Shown: in pieces, positions 11,501-26,127 of the stretch
How the letters are laid out: every line of letters starts with the position of its first letter
Numbering within the stretch: the first letter of the stretch is position 1
Assembly: GCA_008360975.2 (NCBI GenBank)
Contig: CM039211.1
Location: 65,128,565 to 65,192,564, forward strand
DNA length: 64,000 nt
Reading direction: 5' to 3'
Source: Lichenostomus cassidix
Taxonomy: Eukaryota > Chordata > Aves > Passeriformes > Meliphagidae
Translations under genes and position numbers: made by a program
The notes under the pieces: generated by a model
Seen by the model: only the letters and a program-made list of their open reading frames with translations
What the model was told of the DNA's origin: nothing
Database searches by the model: none

Positions 11501-14500
11501 CAGACTGAAGGGCACAGCTCCTGTCATAAACATGCTTCTCTGATCAAATTCTTCTTTTCTGCTCTTTCCTTTCCTTGTGTTTAGTTGGTTGTTTTTGTTT
11601 GTTGATTTTTTAGCATTCACATTCTATTTGCAGTTATCTGGACAAAAGGACATTATGTTTCATGCTAAATGTTTGTGATGTTCACAATGACTCTGTCAAC
11701 ACATGGTAAGTGTGTTGTAGCCCCAACAAAACACTGTGGCATTGTGAAGAATAATTTGGGGTGTACTGCCATCTAATGGCTTTACTGACAGTAACGAAAG
11801 TGTAAGGGTAAGCTTGGCTCCTATTAGATTCAGAGAGAAGTTAAAACTTTTCCAGTTGCCATGTGGAAAAGTGTATTTAAAGTATATTGCTGGAGAGAAT
11901 CTATGCAGAATTGGCTATTTTCTGACTATTTGAGGTGCTGCAGTGTTTCATATCCCTGCTCTAGTCTGCCACGGGAGTCAGCAAGTAAGTAAAGGGACAC
12001 ATTTGTATTTTACTGGCATATAACTTGAAACATTCTTGAGTCTGTGTCATTAAACTTAATGGTGCTTCTTAAGACAGAATTTCAACAATTTTGCATTCCA
12101 GTTTCAGAGAGGTCTTCCTTTGGCTGTAGCTTGACCTCTCTTAGTAGTAAAAGAGAATAAATGAATGCAGCCTGTGGCACTCTGAACAAAAGGAGTTTTT
12201 CAGGATGATCTCTCACTCCTCTGCTGAGAATTCCCTCTTCAACACCCTTCCTGATGCATTTTGCCATGATTTCTTCTAGGTGTGGAAACAATAACTGCTC
12301 CCACCAATGCTTCTACTGAGCAAACAGATTTCTTTTTGCTGCCAATGGTTTAGCCATGTTGAAGCCTGAGCCTCAAGAGCCACGAGCTGGCCAGAGTCTG
12401 CAGAACAGCTGGTATTCAAGGTAGCCCTCCAGGATCCTGCCTGGAAATCCCACAGAGAGGGAACCATGGTTCTGCCTGAGGTCTGTATAAGAAAGTGATT
12501 GCTGCTTCTGTAGCTGATCAGGAAAAATGGTAGATGATTAACAGTGAGGAGTGCCTTCCCTTGCCTCTGCAGCTGCAGCTCTGGCTCTGCCCCTGCACTA
12601 TTCAGCTCTTTGTGGAGCTGCCCTGAACACACCTGCACACTCTCTTTGTCTCACTGGACCTGTATTCAGCTCCCCTGAGCTCTTTCTGCTCAATGCCTGT
12701 CCATGTGTCCCTGACACAAGCTGTGCTCTGGGTGCAGCTTGCTGCTGCTCCACCATCCCAGGAGCATCCAGAGTGCACAGGGGCTGTTGTGTGTGTGCTC
12801 AGCCATGCACTAAGAAAGATCTTGGGGTAGAAGAAGCCCTGTGGCTGAAGCGGTGCTTCAGTGGTTTTTTTTCATCAACTCTGCACCACCCAGGGAATGG
12901 CCTCACTTTTTGAATTGTTCCTTGATCAATTTAAACTGATGATTTTTCACTAACTTGTCTCCTTAGAGTGTCACTCAGCAGCCCTGTGGATTTTGAAATG
13001 CATAGCATAGTCCAACTGTCCAGCCAGCTTGCAGATTCTTAAGCCTCTTGTCTTCCCCTTGATGACCCCAGGAGCAGTGCAGAATAGTAACTTCTCTTTC
13101 CTGCTGCTTTTAATCAATGGCAGTCCTATGTGCATATCTGATATCCAGAAAGCATAAACTGAAGATGCTCTTAAAAAACTGCCTGCATCTCATCTCTTAT
13201 GGTTCACATCTCAGGCTTAAGTAAAGGAGTGTGGGAAGGGTATGACTGCATGAAAACACAACAGTTACAGAAATAGGCATTTTTGAAATGGCCCAACTGG
13301 GTAAATGGTCTAGCTATGAGACTAACTTGCTTAACTCCCTTAAGACTTGAAAAGTCAAATTCCCATTCAAACTCTCTGACATAAAAAGTTCATATATTTA
13401 TCGAAATCCTTTTCTTTAAGAAAAACAGATGACATTGTGCTAAGGTTAACTATGCATTAGGATGGCCTCTGTGGGTGCAAATGAGTCTAACAAAATGAGG
13501 GAAACTTTCACAAGTATTTGGAGATCATTCTGTTTTTCTGTGTTCAATAGACTGCATCACTGGTTAATGTTATAGACCCAGGACTGGTCACTGCTATGGG
13601 CTTGTTCCTCTGGGGAAACAAAATCCTGCACAGCCTTCAAAGAAATAACTGCCGGCAGTAAAAAAGTCACTCTGGAAATATGCACAGGGAAGTTATATAT
13701 AGTAAAGAAAACTGTTCTCTGCCCTAGGAAAGGCATGTACAAAAGGGTTATGGTTCAAAAGGGAGGGTTTTCTTCTCTGCAGTAAGAGGACCAGTGAAAA
13801 AGAAGTGTGGACTGCAATTTGTCAGTGTGTGCAAGGTTTCCAGTAAAGAGTGAGCTGAGACAACTGCTCAGGCATGACCTCTTCCTACCAGCCTACTTGC
13901 CCAAACCCTAGGCTGAACCCTAGGACAAAAGGCTTCTGGCAATATTGCACATATATATTTCTTCCCAACTTCCTCAAGCTTTGCAGTTGGGTAATCCTGG
14001 CTGAGGATCACCCCTGGTCCTAATTGATTTGCACCCAAGGTCATTATGGCTTAGGCCCTGCATACCCAATGGTCACAATGTTGTTTTAGGAGTGATTTAT
14101 CCTCCTACACCCAAATGAGCTCTCTGTCCCTGTGTCGGATGGTGTGCACACAACTGGGAAATTCAATTTTTCACTTGAGCACCGAAATTCCACTAGGAAT
14201 GAAATTCTGTTAAATCTCACATAACTTTGATCATTTTGAATGAAATGTCAGCTGCCAACAGGAGGTCAGAGGAAGTCATTTAAACTGATTGTTTGTAAAG
14301 GAAGCTATCAGTTAGGGTTTAATGCATTTGGCCCAAGATGAACTTTAAAACAGGATCTCAAATTGCTTTTAGGTTGGTCTTCCTCTGAGCTGATTCCAGC
14401 AAGCACAGTGCTGCTGTTCAAATGCAGTAGCTGGTTTAGTAATTAGGTTTTCTAGGTCTGTCCTAAAGGACTTGTACAACACAAACAGCAGTTAGTAAGA

Positions 14501-17500
14501 TGTTAAGCTAGTTCAGGAGGAAGAGCCAGGGGATTTTTCCAGTGTGAAAGGGACAGTGAAAGGTGAGAGAAATAGCTTTTCTGTATCCATTGCAGAGATA
14601 AGGCAGCAGGAATTATTTTGGAAGTCTTCATCTCAACAAAATAAAATGTGATGTTACCTATCTGCCCATCCCTTTTCACAGTTTAACAGCTCATTTGTAG
14701 CAAGCTTTGGATCATAGGTTTTAATCCAATCCTAATTTAATGCAATGGAGTTTAAACATCTATGTTTTCCTACCTGTGAGTGCTGTTGCTCCCTTGGTAT
14801 ATTGTCCTTGCTCCTCCTACCCAACTGTGCTATTCCTGAGGTAATACAAAAACCTCTCCTGCAATCAGGCTTAGTTTTCCCATTCGTATAAATCCACTTT
14901 TTCCCTCAGCAGATGTGTGAAGTGTAAGAGTCACTGCAGACAGCAGCAAAATCTCTATTCAGCAAAAGTCATCAAAACTTATGCTTACAACCCAAAATAT
15001 TCACTTCTCAACAGCCTCTTCTGGATTCACACACAGCTGCTGGCTCTTACCACATCCTGTGTGCTTGGTGCTCGCCCACACATTGTAGAAGTGTCAGCAG
15101 CACTATGGGCACTTGCTAATTCTCACAAGTTGATGAATGAATTATAAATGACTGTCTTACTAGGTTGGAGTCCCAAGCATAGCCCTTGGCTGTTCTTGGC
15201 CTGGACAGTGTCCTTCCTCAGGCAGCTAGGCTAAAACTAAACTCACACCAGTTTAACTCTGTGCTCCTTTTGTACAGAAATTTGTTCATACAGCCCATCT
15301 ACTTGCTCATCTTGTCTTGATCATGTTTTTCACATTATCTGAGCTACTCCTGGCTTTGGGGCTGCAGTGCCTGTAATGGGGTCTTCACCTCTCCTTTGTA
15401 TATTCTCCTTTCCCATTGCATTTACAGGACGGAATGCTGTTAAAATCCACGTGTGGTGAGATTAAGTCATCATGTTTTTCTCAGCTGTTTGTTTCTGGCA
15501 GCTGGTCCTTCACAGCAATGCACCAATGGGACGGGTCAGTAAAAAACTATGAGTGTGAGGAAAAGATGAGGAGAGCTTCTGCAAAACTTGGGATGCCTCT
15601 GGGTGTGAGAAAGACACTGTGGGAAAGACCTTGTAGTTTTTGTCATTGGAGCCTTTCTGAAGCAGAGCCAACCACACCTCACAGCCAGAAAGCAAGCTGG
15701 GTCAGAAAGTTGGCAGAACTTTTGGTTCCGTTTTGGTCTTTGTCCGAAGCTGATGGGCTGTGAATGCTGCTGAAAGCAGAGGTCTCCTTCCCACTGCTGC
15801 ACTTGAGGGATTGAAGTGTTTATGGTGATGGGTGGGGGAGTGAAAAGGGGTTTGGGTGGAAAGCTGAGCTACTGGAATATGGTGATGTGGAATGAGCTGT
15901 GTGGGGTAGGAGGCCATTCCCACCTCTGGTCCACAGTCACAAGCAACTGCTTTGGAGCAGAGGAGGAGATCCTCTAGAGGAGATGGTTTTCCATGGGATG
16001 GTTTCTTTGCCATGGGGCTGTGCAGCAGTTCCCTTACAGGCCTGAGCAGACGCTCACTTCCCTTGGGGATCCACCTGCTCATGAGGCCAGATGCCACCAG
16101 CAGCTCATTGGCAACCCCCACTGGCTGAAGGGGCAAAAGAAAGGATAGTACTGCCATAGGGATTTTCATATTTGGGGTTCCAAAGAAGTAGGCAGGGTGC
16201 TGGGAGAATGTACCTTAAGAATTCACAGTTGGTAAACGGATATTTTTATAGAGTTGTGGAAGGGAAAAGAAATCATTTATGTAGCATTCAGCCCTAATTT
16301 ATTGCTTTCATCTCTTATTCCAAATTTTGTTTGCTGTGGTGACAGAAAAGACTTTGAAGACATATTTCCCTTTATTTGCATGGCTTGTTGTCCTCAGAAA
16401 TACTTGAATACAATGAGCAGTGTTCCACTGCCATTGTGTCCAGTTAAGCCTGTGTATTTCATCCTCATGCAGAAATTTTGTCATGCACAACTTTCTGGTA
16501 TTTCCCTTTCTCTCCTCTGCTCTGGCTGTGCTCTCTCCAGCTCAGACAGATATGTACAACTGAGGCATTTGCATGGATCAAAATTTTTTTTAATAAGGAA
16601 GCTTTAGGTTACATGTTCTTGTAATTTGCTAGCAAATTAACACCTAGTAAACTCTACTGAAATGTTGTTCTTGTAAAGCAGATCTCACACAAGGGCAGGG
16701 TGTTATGCTTTATGTTGTTATACAGTTGAGCCTGTATCTTGGAAGCCTTCCTTTTGTCTTGCCCCTCCCTTCAGCCTTCTTGGCTTGGCTGTAACCAGCC
16801 AAGGGTTTAGGCTCTCACTGATGTGATGTGACCCCAACCCATGTCCATGGGAGCAGGCAGCAGCCCAGAGCCTCCAGCAGGCATCTGATACTACTGGAAA
16901 TTACCATCTTGTGCTTTTCTCTTCCCCTACTCAGTTACAGCTCAAGTTCATTTTTTCGAATCAACAGAATCTTTAAAATTTGGCTGGTTATTTCCTCCTT
17001 ACGAGCTTTTTGCAGTATTTTGACCTTATTCAGCCTTAATGCTTTTCTTTGAACACATAAATATAGAGGGAGGGAAATGGTATTGAATTGAATCTAGTTT
17101 ATTGATCCTTAGAAATATTTGCTATCTTGCTGCACTAATGATGGCTGTTTTGTATGAGATACAATATATTCCTGTGACATCCACACAATCTTTTGGTCCA
17201 AAGGTTAGCCCAAACCTTCTGCTAAATGCCAGCCTGCAGATAACTGTCCACAGAGCAAAAAGAGACCCAATTCTTGTAAAAACTCCAGACTGGAACAATC
17301 TGGGACATTCAGAGCAGTGATTTTGACTGGGCCAGGAGAGTAGATAGCAATATAGCTATAATTTGTCACCAGTGTCATGTTTCTTTCATGTCAGGAAAGG
17401 CATGCTTGCACATGTATTTCACTGTATTTCAGTTGTGAAGGGCTCACCAGAGCTTTGGCAGCACCTGGATGTTAAATATACCAGGGGTTTTCTCAGCATA

Positions 17501-18500
17501 AGATAGGATTGCCTGGCATATGCTGAATGCCAAATTATTTTACTGAAATTGCTAGAGACTGCAGTCAATCAGAAGTGATTGAAAAATAACCACATATGGG
17601 CTGAGTTTAGCAGCATGTTGTGCTATTAATGATTACCCACCCTTTGTTAGAGAGCAGCACAAGTAGCACAGCTGGTGTATCTAACCATTAGCCAACAAAT
17701 GTTTTTCCTTCTATTCTGACTGAATCACTAAGGGTGGAAGGTGCTGTCAGGGTTACACATTAATCATGTCCACTGTGGAGTGGCTGATGCCATCAGCTCC
17801 TGGAGTGGGAGCTCAGGGCTGTGCTGGGTGATTGTCACCCCAGCTCCAAACCAGTGCTGCTGAGGGCATGGAGGCACTCAGGCCAACTCAGGAAGGGAGT
17901 GGGAATTTTGGGATGGAGGGGTGTGTGAAAAGACAGAGAGGAAAAATGCCTGGAGGAGAAGGCAGCAAGCCAGCAATGAATGGCACAGAGGACAGGGCTG
18001 TCTTGTAGAGGCCACACATGGGAATCCTCAAACATTTCTTCTCCTCTGCAGAGGTGCTTGGCTGGTGATGGGGCTGAGCTCAGCCAATGGACACACTGCC
18101 TAAAATCAAGGCAGGTACTGAATAAGCAGGAGCCCTCCTGAGCTGCTCCTTGGCTGCTCCTGAGTGCTGGCCTGAAAGCTGGGACAGGATCTGGAGGGAT
18201 GCCTCAGAAGGAGAGGCAGAAAGCAGAGGTGGGGTGAGGCCATGCTGATGCACCCCTCAGCCAGTTTGTGTGCTGTGCCTGCTCTGACACCATGTCTGAC
18301 AGTCTGATTGCTCCTGCAGGCTGCTCGGCTTGGAAAGGCTTTATCCCAAGGGTAATATTTCATACAAGTTCTTGTAATTCATTGAACACCCCCTTTGCTC
18401 TCATGGCAACTAGCCACCTACATGTATTTAATCCAAAAATAAGTGTTGTAGATTATAAATAGCTCCTCCACACACCAGGAACGTATTTCAAGGAAATATT
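8541..18500. other. intergenic DNA, no gene recognised
   Basis: About 10 kb with no supported gene. Open frames are under about 160 codons, overlap on opposite strands and often lack an ATG; none resembles a known protein. Small simple-sequence tracts occur (for example TTTC repeats near 10601-10620). One CTCF-like site is annotated separately at 11767-11780. Confidence 0.55.
11767..11780 (-). promoter_or_regulatory. candidate CTCF-type site
   Basis: Reading the minus strand gives GCCATTAGATGGCA. Its CCATTAGATGGCA core fits the CTCF core consensus CCASYAGRKGGCRS at all but one visible position. A single 14-bp match arises by chance often enough that occupancy cannot be assumed. It is located about 15 kb upstream of the CCBE1 CpG island. 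Confidence 0.25.
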
Positions 18501-21500
18501 TTGACAGGAAGTCTGAAAGAAGAGTCAGTAAGGAAAAGCAGCTTGGTTCAGCTAAGTGCCAAGGTATGCATTGCTAATTTCCCCTGTTGTTCAGTGGAAG
18601 TGAATTACAATCACGATTGCTCCTTTGCTTGCTCTTTTTTTTCTGGCCATTACTTTTTAGACAGAAAAACAGCTGACCTAACTTTGACGAGTTATGGTTG
18701 CAGAGGTATAATATAGAAATGTTATTTTCTGAAGTATTGAGATCCCCCTCACCTGTTTGAGAAATCAAACTAAATGTAAAGTAGATATCATTCCACAGAT
18801 ACTTTTTTCTCTGTATGTCTGTCTTTTTGGGTTTTGTTTTTCTTTTTTTGGACTGAAGCACAGACCTGGAAAAGCTATTACTTGATACATAACAAAAAAA
18901 AAAAAAAGAGAACCACAGTTTTGAAATACAGTTTTCTGGCTCCAAAAGACCATGTGGAATTACAAGAACAGTGTAACTTAATTCTCCAGTGTTTTGGTCC
19001 TTCCAGACCTCTGCTGAGAGATGCTGAACATTGTTAAGCACTTTAATAGAGCTGATTGACTTATTTTGTGTTTCGCAAGAACTTGGATCCGTATTATCAC
19101 AGTGTCCCAAGGCCTTAGGAGACCTCACTGTGTATTTCCTTGAGGATGTACCTGGCATGTGTACATCATGAATCACTGGGCACTGCCAGACTTTTCAAGT
19201 GACCTTCTTTCAAGAGGCAGGAGATCAAGGTGTGCCTGCTTGTGGTATGGAAGGAGCTGCAAAGGGGGAAACATGGAAAGAATGTATCTCAGATTAATTG
19301 GTGAAAAGCACTCACAACTCCTCGCTGAGGCAAATCAGCCTTCTAGTGACAGACAGGGATTAGGACTCCGTTAGCCTGAAGTCAAACCAGATGTAAATTG
19401 CTTGTTTTGGAGAGAAAGGTCCTTCTCAAGGCAAAATTCTGTATTTATCCTAACAATGAACACCTCAGTAAACGGACATCTGAATGTTGATTTTCCCCTT
19501 TTCTGGCAGGAAAATTATCTTTCCCAACATGTTCAGTTTGCTTCCTCCCTGTGCTTGACAGACTCTGAAATCTCCCATATACATCACTGAAAACAGAAAT
19601 TTTACAAGCTCAAAAGAGTATATCTTTACAATTCTTTTTCATCATTTATTTTCTACACTACAAGTGTCCCATATCACTGCCTTAAACTTCTTCATCTTTG
19701 GCCATCCACTGCAGGGATCAGGCCAGAAGCAGTACAATTAATCATGAAATAAACACTGAAAGCTTTAGATAATTTCATATACATTTCACAAAGTCATCCA
19801 CAGAATTAGGAAGTGTTCACTGTTAATCATGGAGGGTGCCTGGAGATTCATTTCCCTGCAATGAATGTGCCAGAGCCTATTTCTGAGAAATTTATTGTTG
19901 ATTTGTCAGAGTGGTCAGTCCTCATAGAAAACTGTCTTTTATCTCTGACACAACCAGCACAGCTTTAATGGGAAGGGACTCTTTAACCGAGACAGTTTAA
20001 AAACACTTGCCTTTTGACCCCTTTCTTTGAGATGTGATTGAATGTGTGGAGTGTTTTTGCAAGGAGTGCAGAATAAATAAGCAGTGAGTGAGCTGTCACA
20101 AGCTGTGGAGTGAAGGTCGTATTCTCCTTTTTTTTTTTTTGCTTGTGTTTTGCCAGATTAACTTCAATGAGATGGGTGACTGGTCTGAATCGAGCCCATT
20201 TCTGTGATGAGTTACATGTGTTGCTGCAAGGGACAGAGTGAAACTCCAGTAGAAGCTGCTTCATTTAGAAGGAAATCAGAGGGAAAAAATGTATCAGGAC
20301 TAATAAGGTGGCAAAACCAGCATGCAGGAGATGAAAAGCATGAAACATACAACCATTTCCATGTCAGGGAAAACTGCACTGCCAGTGCAAAGCTGCTGCT
20401 TCCACTGTCACCCAGGTTGATTTTCAGTTTAAATAACCTGCCTCAGACCATGAATATAGGAGGGTTATGTTTGGGTAAACTTCATTTTCCCGCTTATAAA
20501 TTACATGAAAGTTAAAAAATTCCTTCCTTGGTAGATTTAGAGGTAAGGGTGGGGGGTTGTGCTTGCATGAGTGTGTGATCCAGCTTTTCCAAGGAGGGCA
20601 GGTGCAGTCAGCACCCCAGGAGAGGCAAATTTCAATCTGTGGCATCTCTCAAGCCTCCCTGCACCTGGTTTTGCCCATAGCTACAAGAACTACGATTCCA
20701 CAGCTATATGAGCAAGGAATCTGCACTCCCCAACAAGGCCCAAAAACTTTGGGATTTTTATCCAGTTGCATCTGTGCTAATGCATCTACCACTGGAGAGT
20801 GCCCATGGCTCTGCAGGAGCTTGAGCCAAAGCAAACACATCTGGGGGGAGATGCCACAGCAGGGACACGTGTACAGAGCCTCCAGGCTGCATTTGCTTTG
20901 GCACAGGCTCCAAGGATTGCCATGAGCAGAGCAGCATGAGGGCTGCTTTGCTTCCCCCTGTGTCACAGGCCTTCCTCAGCTTCCCTGCACAGCTCCAGTA
21001 TGGGAGTACTTTGAAGGAATGCTGCAGTGAGCTGTGGAGAAGCAGCTTTTTTGCAGGTGTAACTACAGCTACCTGAGCTGCCTTGACCTGTGTCAGCCCA
21101 GAGCTGCAAACCAGCTGCACAGCCCATGAGATAATGTTTCCTGCTCCGCAGGAGAGATGGCAAAGCTGTGGGAGGCTCCATCTACAGGGACCAGACCATG
21201 GCAGATACCCAAGCTGTCTGCAACTTGCTGTGGATGGGTCCATAAAAGAAAAATTTTGGTTTAGCAGCTAGGAATGTCAGTGTGCAACACACCTTGAGGA
21301 AATTTGCATTGGGAACAAGTAGGAAACTGTAGTTACATATTCTATAGAGTAAAACATCTATAACCATCCAGTATATTTTGCACTTTTAAAGATGTCTATT
21401 TTAATTATTTGATACTGTCATCAGGACAAATAATTACTTTAGACTTTACATAAGCCACAAGTGAGGCTTGCTGCCTTAGTCACTGGAACATTTTTCCTAG

Positions 21501-24500
21501 CATTTGCAAACCACTGAAACTGTTTTCTTCTATGAGCAGTGTTCTATACTCCAAAATAAAGGCTTGTCAGTTAACCATAGGTGATTAAAAACAAACAAAT
21601 ACCACATTGTTTATTTGTAAATTTTCCATTAGCGTGGATTTTTTACTAAGATCTTCTCTTGCTCAAGCATGTATGTCTAGCCTCTGCACTACTTGGCACA
21701 GAGTTTGCAAAATCAACCCCACTACCTTGCTGGGGATCCATCGGAATCCCAGATGGGTTGAGGGTGTCAGAGTCTGACCATTTATGAGCTCTTTTGGTGG
21801 CATGGACACGCAACAGTCTTGAGTATTGCACTTCCTTGCCAACAGCCTGCACACTAGAACAGAGCTCCCACAGCTTTTTTTAGTCAAAGGACACCTAATT
21901 AGTTTGTGGAAAAGAAGGAATACTTCCCAGGACTATCTTCCTCTGTGCTGCCACCATGATGTGCCTCTGCAAACAACAGAACAAGTGCTCAAATTTTAGT
22001 TCAATTTGTATCATCAGATCTAGTTTCCCACCTATTTCATTTCTTTTACATACATGTGGGAATGTTTTTAAAAAGTGATTTCTGGGTCAGTGACCTTCCT
22101 CCTCAATATCCAGGACTTCTAGAACACGACACTGCTATGAGATGCTCATCAAAAGACCAATTTAGGTGGATGACATTGTAAACTTCAGAAGCACTGTGCC
22201 TTAATTCTGACTGTTACAAAGACTGGATAGAAGGGATCTGTTTATCTTGCTGTCCATGCACTTAGAGCAATGTCCCAGGCCTTTCAAAGGAGCCTGGACT
22301 GAAAAGGAGCACATACGAGCTGCAGGGGTCGATGGTGTTTGATAGCTGGGATGCCATGGAAGATTTCACATTCTTCAGCTCTAATCTCTTATAACAAAAT
22401 GGAATTCAAACCTAACCCCTGAAAAAATAAGTCAGGTCTGGTTAGTGTGATGCCATGTCCCATGTATCCATCAGGATTTGTTTTTGGTGGATTAGTGCTC
22501 TCATTTACGTGTTTTCTTCTTGGTCAGCAGTGTTATTGTTTTAGCTGATATGTTCAAAAGGTGTTTATTTTTGCTGCTAATCTAAGATGAGCCCTGTAAT
22601 TATCTGTGAAATAGAAGCAATTCCTTTCTGTAGCTGTGATGCTCTCAGGAGGCAGTGCCTGATGATCACCATTTCATGTTTTCTGATGCGCCTTTTTTCC
22701 ATTGCTACTTTCAAAACAGTTGCATCACGTTTCAACTGCCTTGGTCCTTCATTGACATGTTTTACCAAAAATGCCTCCAAAAAAAAGCAAACACTTTTTG
22801 TCTCCTAGATGGATTAAGTGCCATTCTAGTGTTTGTGATGAGGAGTATCTTTCTCTGCCTCAATATTTTTATTTGCTGCAAGTTTTGTTGGCTATTTCAC
22901 ATGTTGGGCTCCAGAACTAAGATAGCCCCTTGTACTTACTAGGCAAAATAAATAAAGTATTTCAACTTTCACAATTTCCCACTTTTTCAAGTTACAAAAG
23001 GATGGCTGGAACAAAGAGGTAAGAAGCATAACATCCTTTCCCCAGTTTTTAGTCCTTCTTCACCTTGTCCCCTGCTCTTTGCCACCCAAACATAACTTGG
23101 TGCTGCTGTGACTATGCCACTGTTTTCTTAGCACCCCCTTTCCCTGCACTAAAACATGCTTTGCTGGGTGCTCTACCATCCTCTTTCAGGATGTAATACC
23201 TATTTATCTTATGGCTGATCTTATGGTTCCCTGGCATTTCTTTAACTCTTTTTTTCCCCTGGTTTTCCTCTGCTTCTTCCTCTCTTTTTTTTTTTTTTTT
23301 TTTTTGCACTTTCTCTGTCTTCCTTCCTGTCCCAGACCTGCTGTCAGTGAATCACTTCTGGGAGCTTTTGCATTCACTCCCAACCTTTGCTCTGCCTGTT
23401 TATTCCTTGCTTCACGCAGCCTTTTATGGACCAGATCTGTTGGTCATGTAGATGTTAGGAAGAAATTCCACCTCTGTGTAGAGAGAGATATATAATTATT
23501 GAGGATTTTTTTTCTCTCTCTATTATCTGATTCTGGCTTTTTTTCCGTGAGAGGGGACACTGCTCTAGGTGTCTGCTGGAGTTGCTATGCCATGGGAAAT
23601 CTTTACACTGCCCAAGCCTGGGTGAGTGTTTGCAGCTGAGCTTGGACTGGGCAATATTCTTTGAAAGTGGAGGTCTGGATCTGGACTTCCAGGTTCAGTT
23701 TGGGCATTCACCTGGAAGGGAGCCTCATCCATGAATGACCAACATGAGGCCTTTTAAATTATCTGCCCAAGATGTTCTTGAAAATCTCTGTTTTCTGTTT
23801 GTTTACAGCATCCGAGCATGTCAAAGCTGACAGCTGGAGACCTGGCACTCGATGCAAACACAATGCTATAGTGGTATTAAGAGTATTTACAATAACTGGT
23901 TACTTGCTTTATGTTTGAAGCAGATGGAAAATACACCAGTGAAAATGTAATTTGTAAATGGATTAAGAATAATCACAGTGCATACTTCTGAAGACTGAAG
24001 TGAAATATCTAAAAAACCAATCAACCAACTAACCAAAAAATCCCAGAACCCACCTCCTCCCACCCTTCCTCCCCAAACATCATGGTCATAGCTCTTTTAA
24101 AGGTGGAAATAGGAAGGAGGAAAAATAATCTTCTATGTTTAGGATCAATATTAAACTTCCAAATCCCCTGTATGCATTTTTAGTGAGCCTAATACAACTG
24201 CTCTGGTGGAGGTCAGTGGGTAATAGATATTTAATAGCTGCTCAAGATCTTCATGCATGCAAACAACTTCAGTGTATTTCTAAAGAGTCAGGGGTGCTCT
24301 GAACAGCTTTCTCCTTGTGTTCTGAGGCTGTGCCTTTCCACTACAGAAAGAGCCTCTTTGGAGGCAGTGATCAAGGCTTACTTCTAGGCTATTCCAGTTA
24401 CTACCAATATCCAGAAAAGAAACTTGAATTTGTATTGCTAATTCAACCACATCATTATGAATGAACTGCAGGAAACAATGCATCTTCTTCCTATGTAAAC

Positions 24501-26127
24501 AGTATAAATAAAACTTCTGATAAGCACTTTACTATATTGAATTCCTCATTCTTTTCTTTGAGAGCGTTCCAAAGTTTAGTGTGCAGCTTAATCAACTTCA
24601 TACGTGCTTGAGTTGGGCAAGTCAAAACTAACATGACCCCGCACAAGGAAAAGCATCCCTCGCACGAGAAATCCCATTCTGCTTATTTACTATATATGAA
24701 AACAGCCCCAGCCATTCTTTCCCTGAGGCAACAGGAACTTTTCCATGTTTCCTTAACCACCGTCACCCTTCAACACTTTTCAGGACGAAAGCCTTGTTCT
24801 CAGGATGACCCTGGCTGCATGGTCATTAAAGCTGAGATGGAGCTGATGAAGCAAAATGACCAAACCTACAACTTTAATGTATTCAGCTGCAACATACTTA
24901 CCAACTGCAAAATATATTTAACCTGTTTAGCCTCTCTTTTCCATCAACTATTGTTCACACTGAAATTGTTTTGCTTATTAAACTTTGGGCCCTGCTTTGG
25001 GAAAGAGCTGAGTACAGGATTAGCTTCACCTGCAGGTTACAATTTTTAAATTAGCAAGTCTGTTAGCATGGGTTAAATAAATACATATGTAAGTTAATAT
25101 AATATTTTTTAATTACAAAGATAGCAGTATGTTGATACAGTGCTATGTGGGTGGCAAGCATTAAAGAAAAAGCAGGAAGATGAGTTAAGTAATTCAGGTA
25201 GTGAATCAGATCTGCACTGAGTGGCAAATACTATGGGAAATAAACACCCTTTTGGAAGCATACTTATGCCAGGCCTATATACAGGCCTTTTAAAATCAAA
25301 GTCCTTCTACATTCATGACACTTGGGTCTGGGCTGAAAATCGTGCAAAGGATTTTGGCTCTGTGTTCTGGTATGATTCAATCTCTTTTTAAAAAAAGGCG
25401 CTTTTGGGGAGGGACTGTGACCACTTCTGGAATGTGTTAAATTAAATCCTTTGTTATCTATAGACAGACATCACAGGGGTTACAGCAGCGCAAACCTCTC
25501 TTCATTTCAGACCTTGTCACTGGATACGTTCTGCTTGGAGCGGGAGGGTAAGGAACGATGTGGAGACAGGTGTCTCCTGAGCCCTTGGGTCCCAGCACCC
25601 AGGTCCTGCTTTTGTTCCCATTATCTCCAGATCAGGAGAGGTTGTCTGGGAGAGGCTTAGCCCTGTGAGAAAGACTCACAGCTTTCTCTGGCATCAAGAC
25701 AGCAAGTCCTGCCTTTGCTTACTTATTATTTGTATAAAGGAAAAAGAGGTAATTATGACAGAATAAACATCTGAACATCCTCTTGAGAGCAAAAGCCAAA
25801 ACAAGTGGGGAAAAAAATCTGCCTTGCAGCACTCCTTTGCTTAACTGAGCACGAGAATAGAGATAATGTGCAGTGTTGCCCGGACGAGAGAAATATCTTG
25901 AAGTTGGCAGTTCACAGCACGAGCAGCAGAAAATGGTGACACGGGATGCTGTGTAAGTCAGGGAAAACTTCTGAAAAATCCCAGAGTCTCCCAGTTCATG
26001 TATCATTAGCCTTTTTGAGGGTACTGGACAACATACCAAAGGGATTAACAGCTTAATCATAGTTGATTCATATATGGGGATCTGCATTGTTTATTTATTT
26101 ATTTTGCTATCAGTAACTTCCTCTTAG
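18501..26127. other. intergenic DNA with homopolymer tracts, no gene recognised
   Basis: AT-rich DNA with poly(A) near 18893-18907, poly(T) near 20129-20141 and a 21-base poly(T) at 23285-23305. The longest open frame (minus strand, 18574-19176, 200 codons) begins at a GTG codon, is rich in Lys, Ser and Phe from homopolymer runs and has no recognisable domain, so I do not call it a gene. The interval about 24560-24890 is unusually rich in scattered CpG for this region and is discussed in the findings. Confidence 0.55.
23285..23305. repeat. poly(T) homopolymer run
   Basis: Uninterrupted run of 21 T on the + strand inside a T-rich tract (about 23240-23310). It is likely length-polymorphic. Confidence 0.9.

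Noticed and set aside
15702..16169. 155-codon minus-strand open frame
   Set aside because: No recognisable domain, overlaps frames on both strands and lacks exon boundaries.
18574..19176. 200-codon minus-strand open frame
   Set aside because: It starts at GTG, includes homopolymer-encoded Phe/Lys runs, has no recognisable domain and is not flanked by a promoter or splice signals that I could identify. Conservation data would be needed to revive it.
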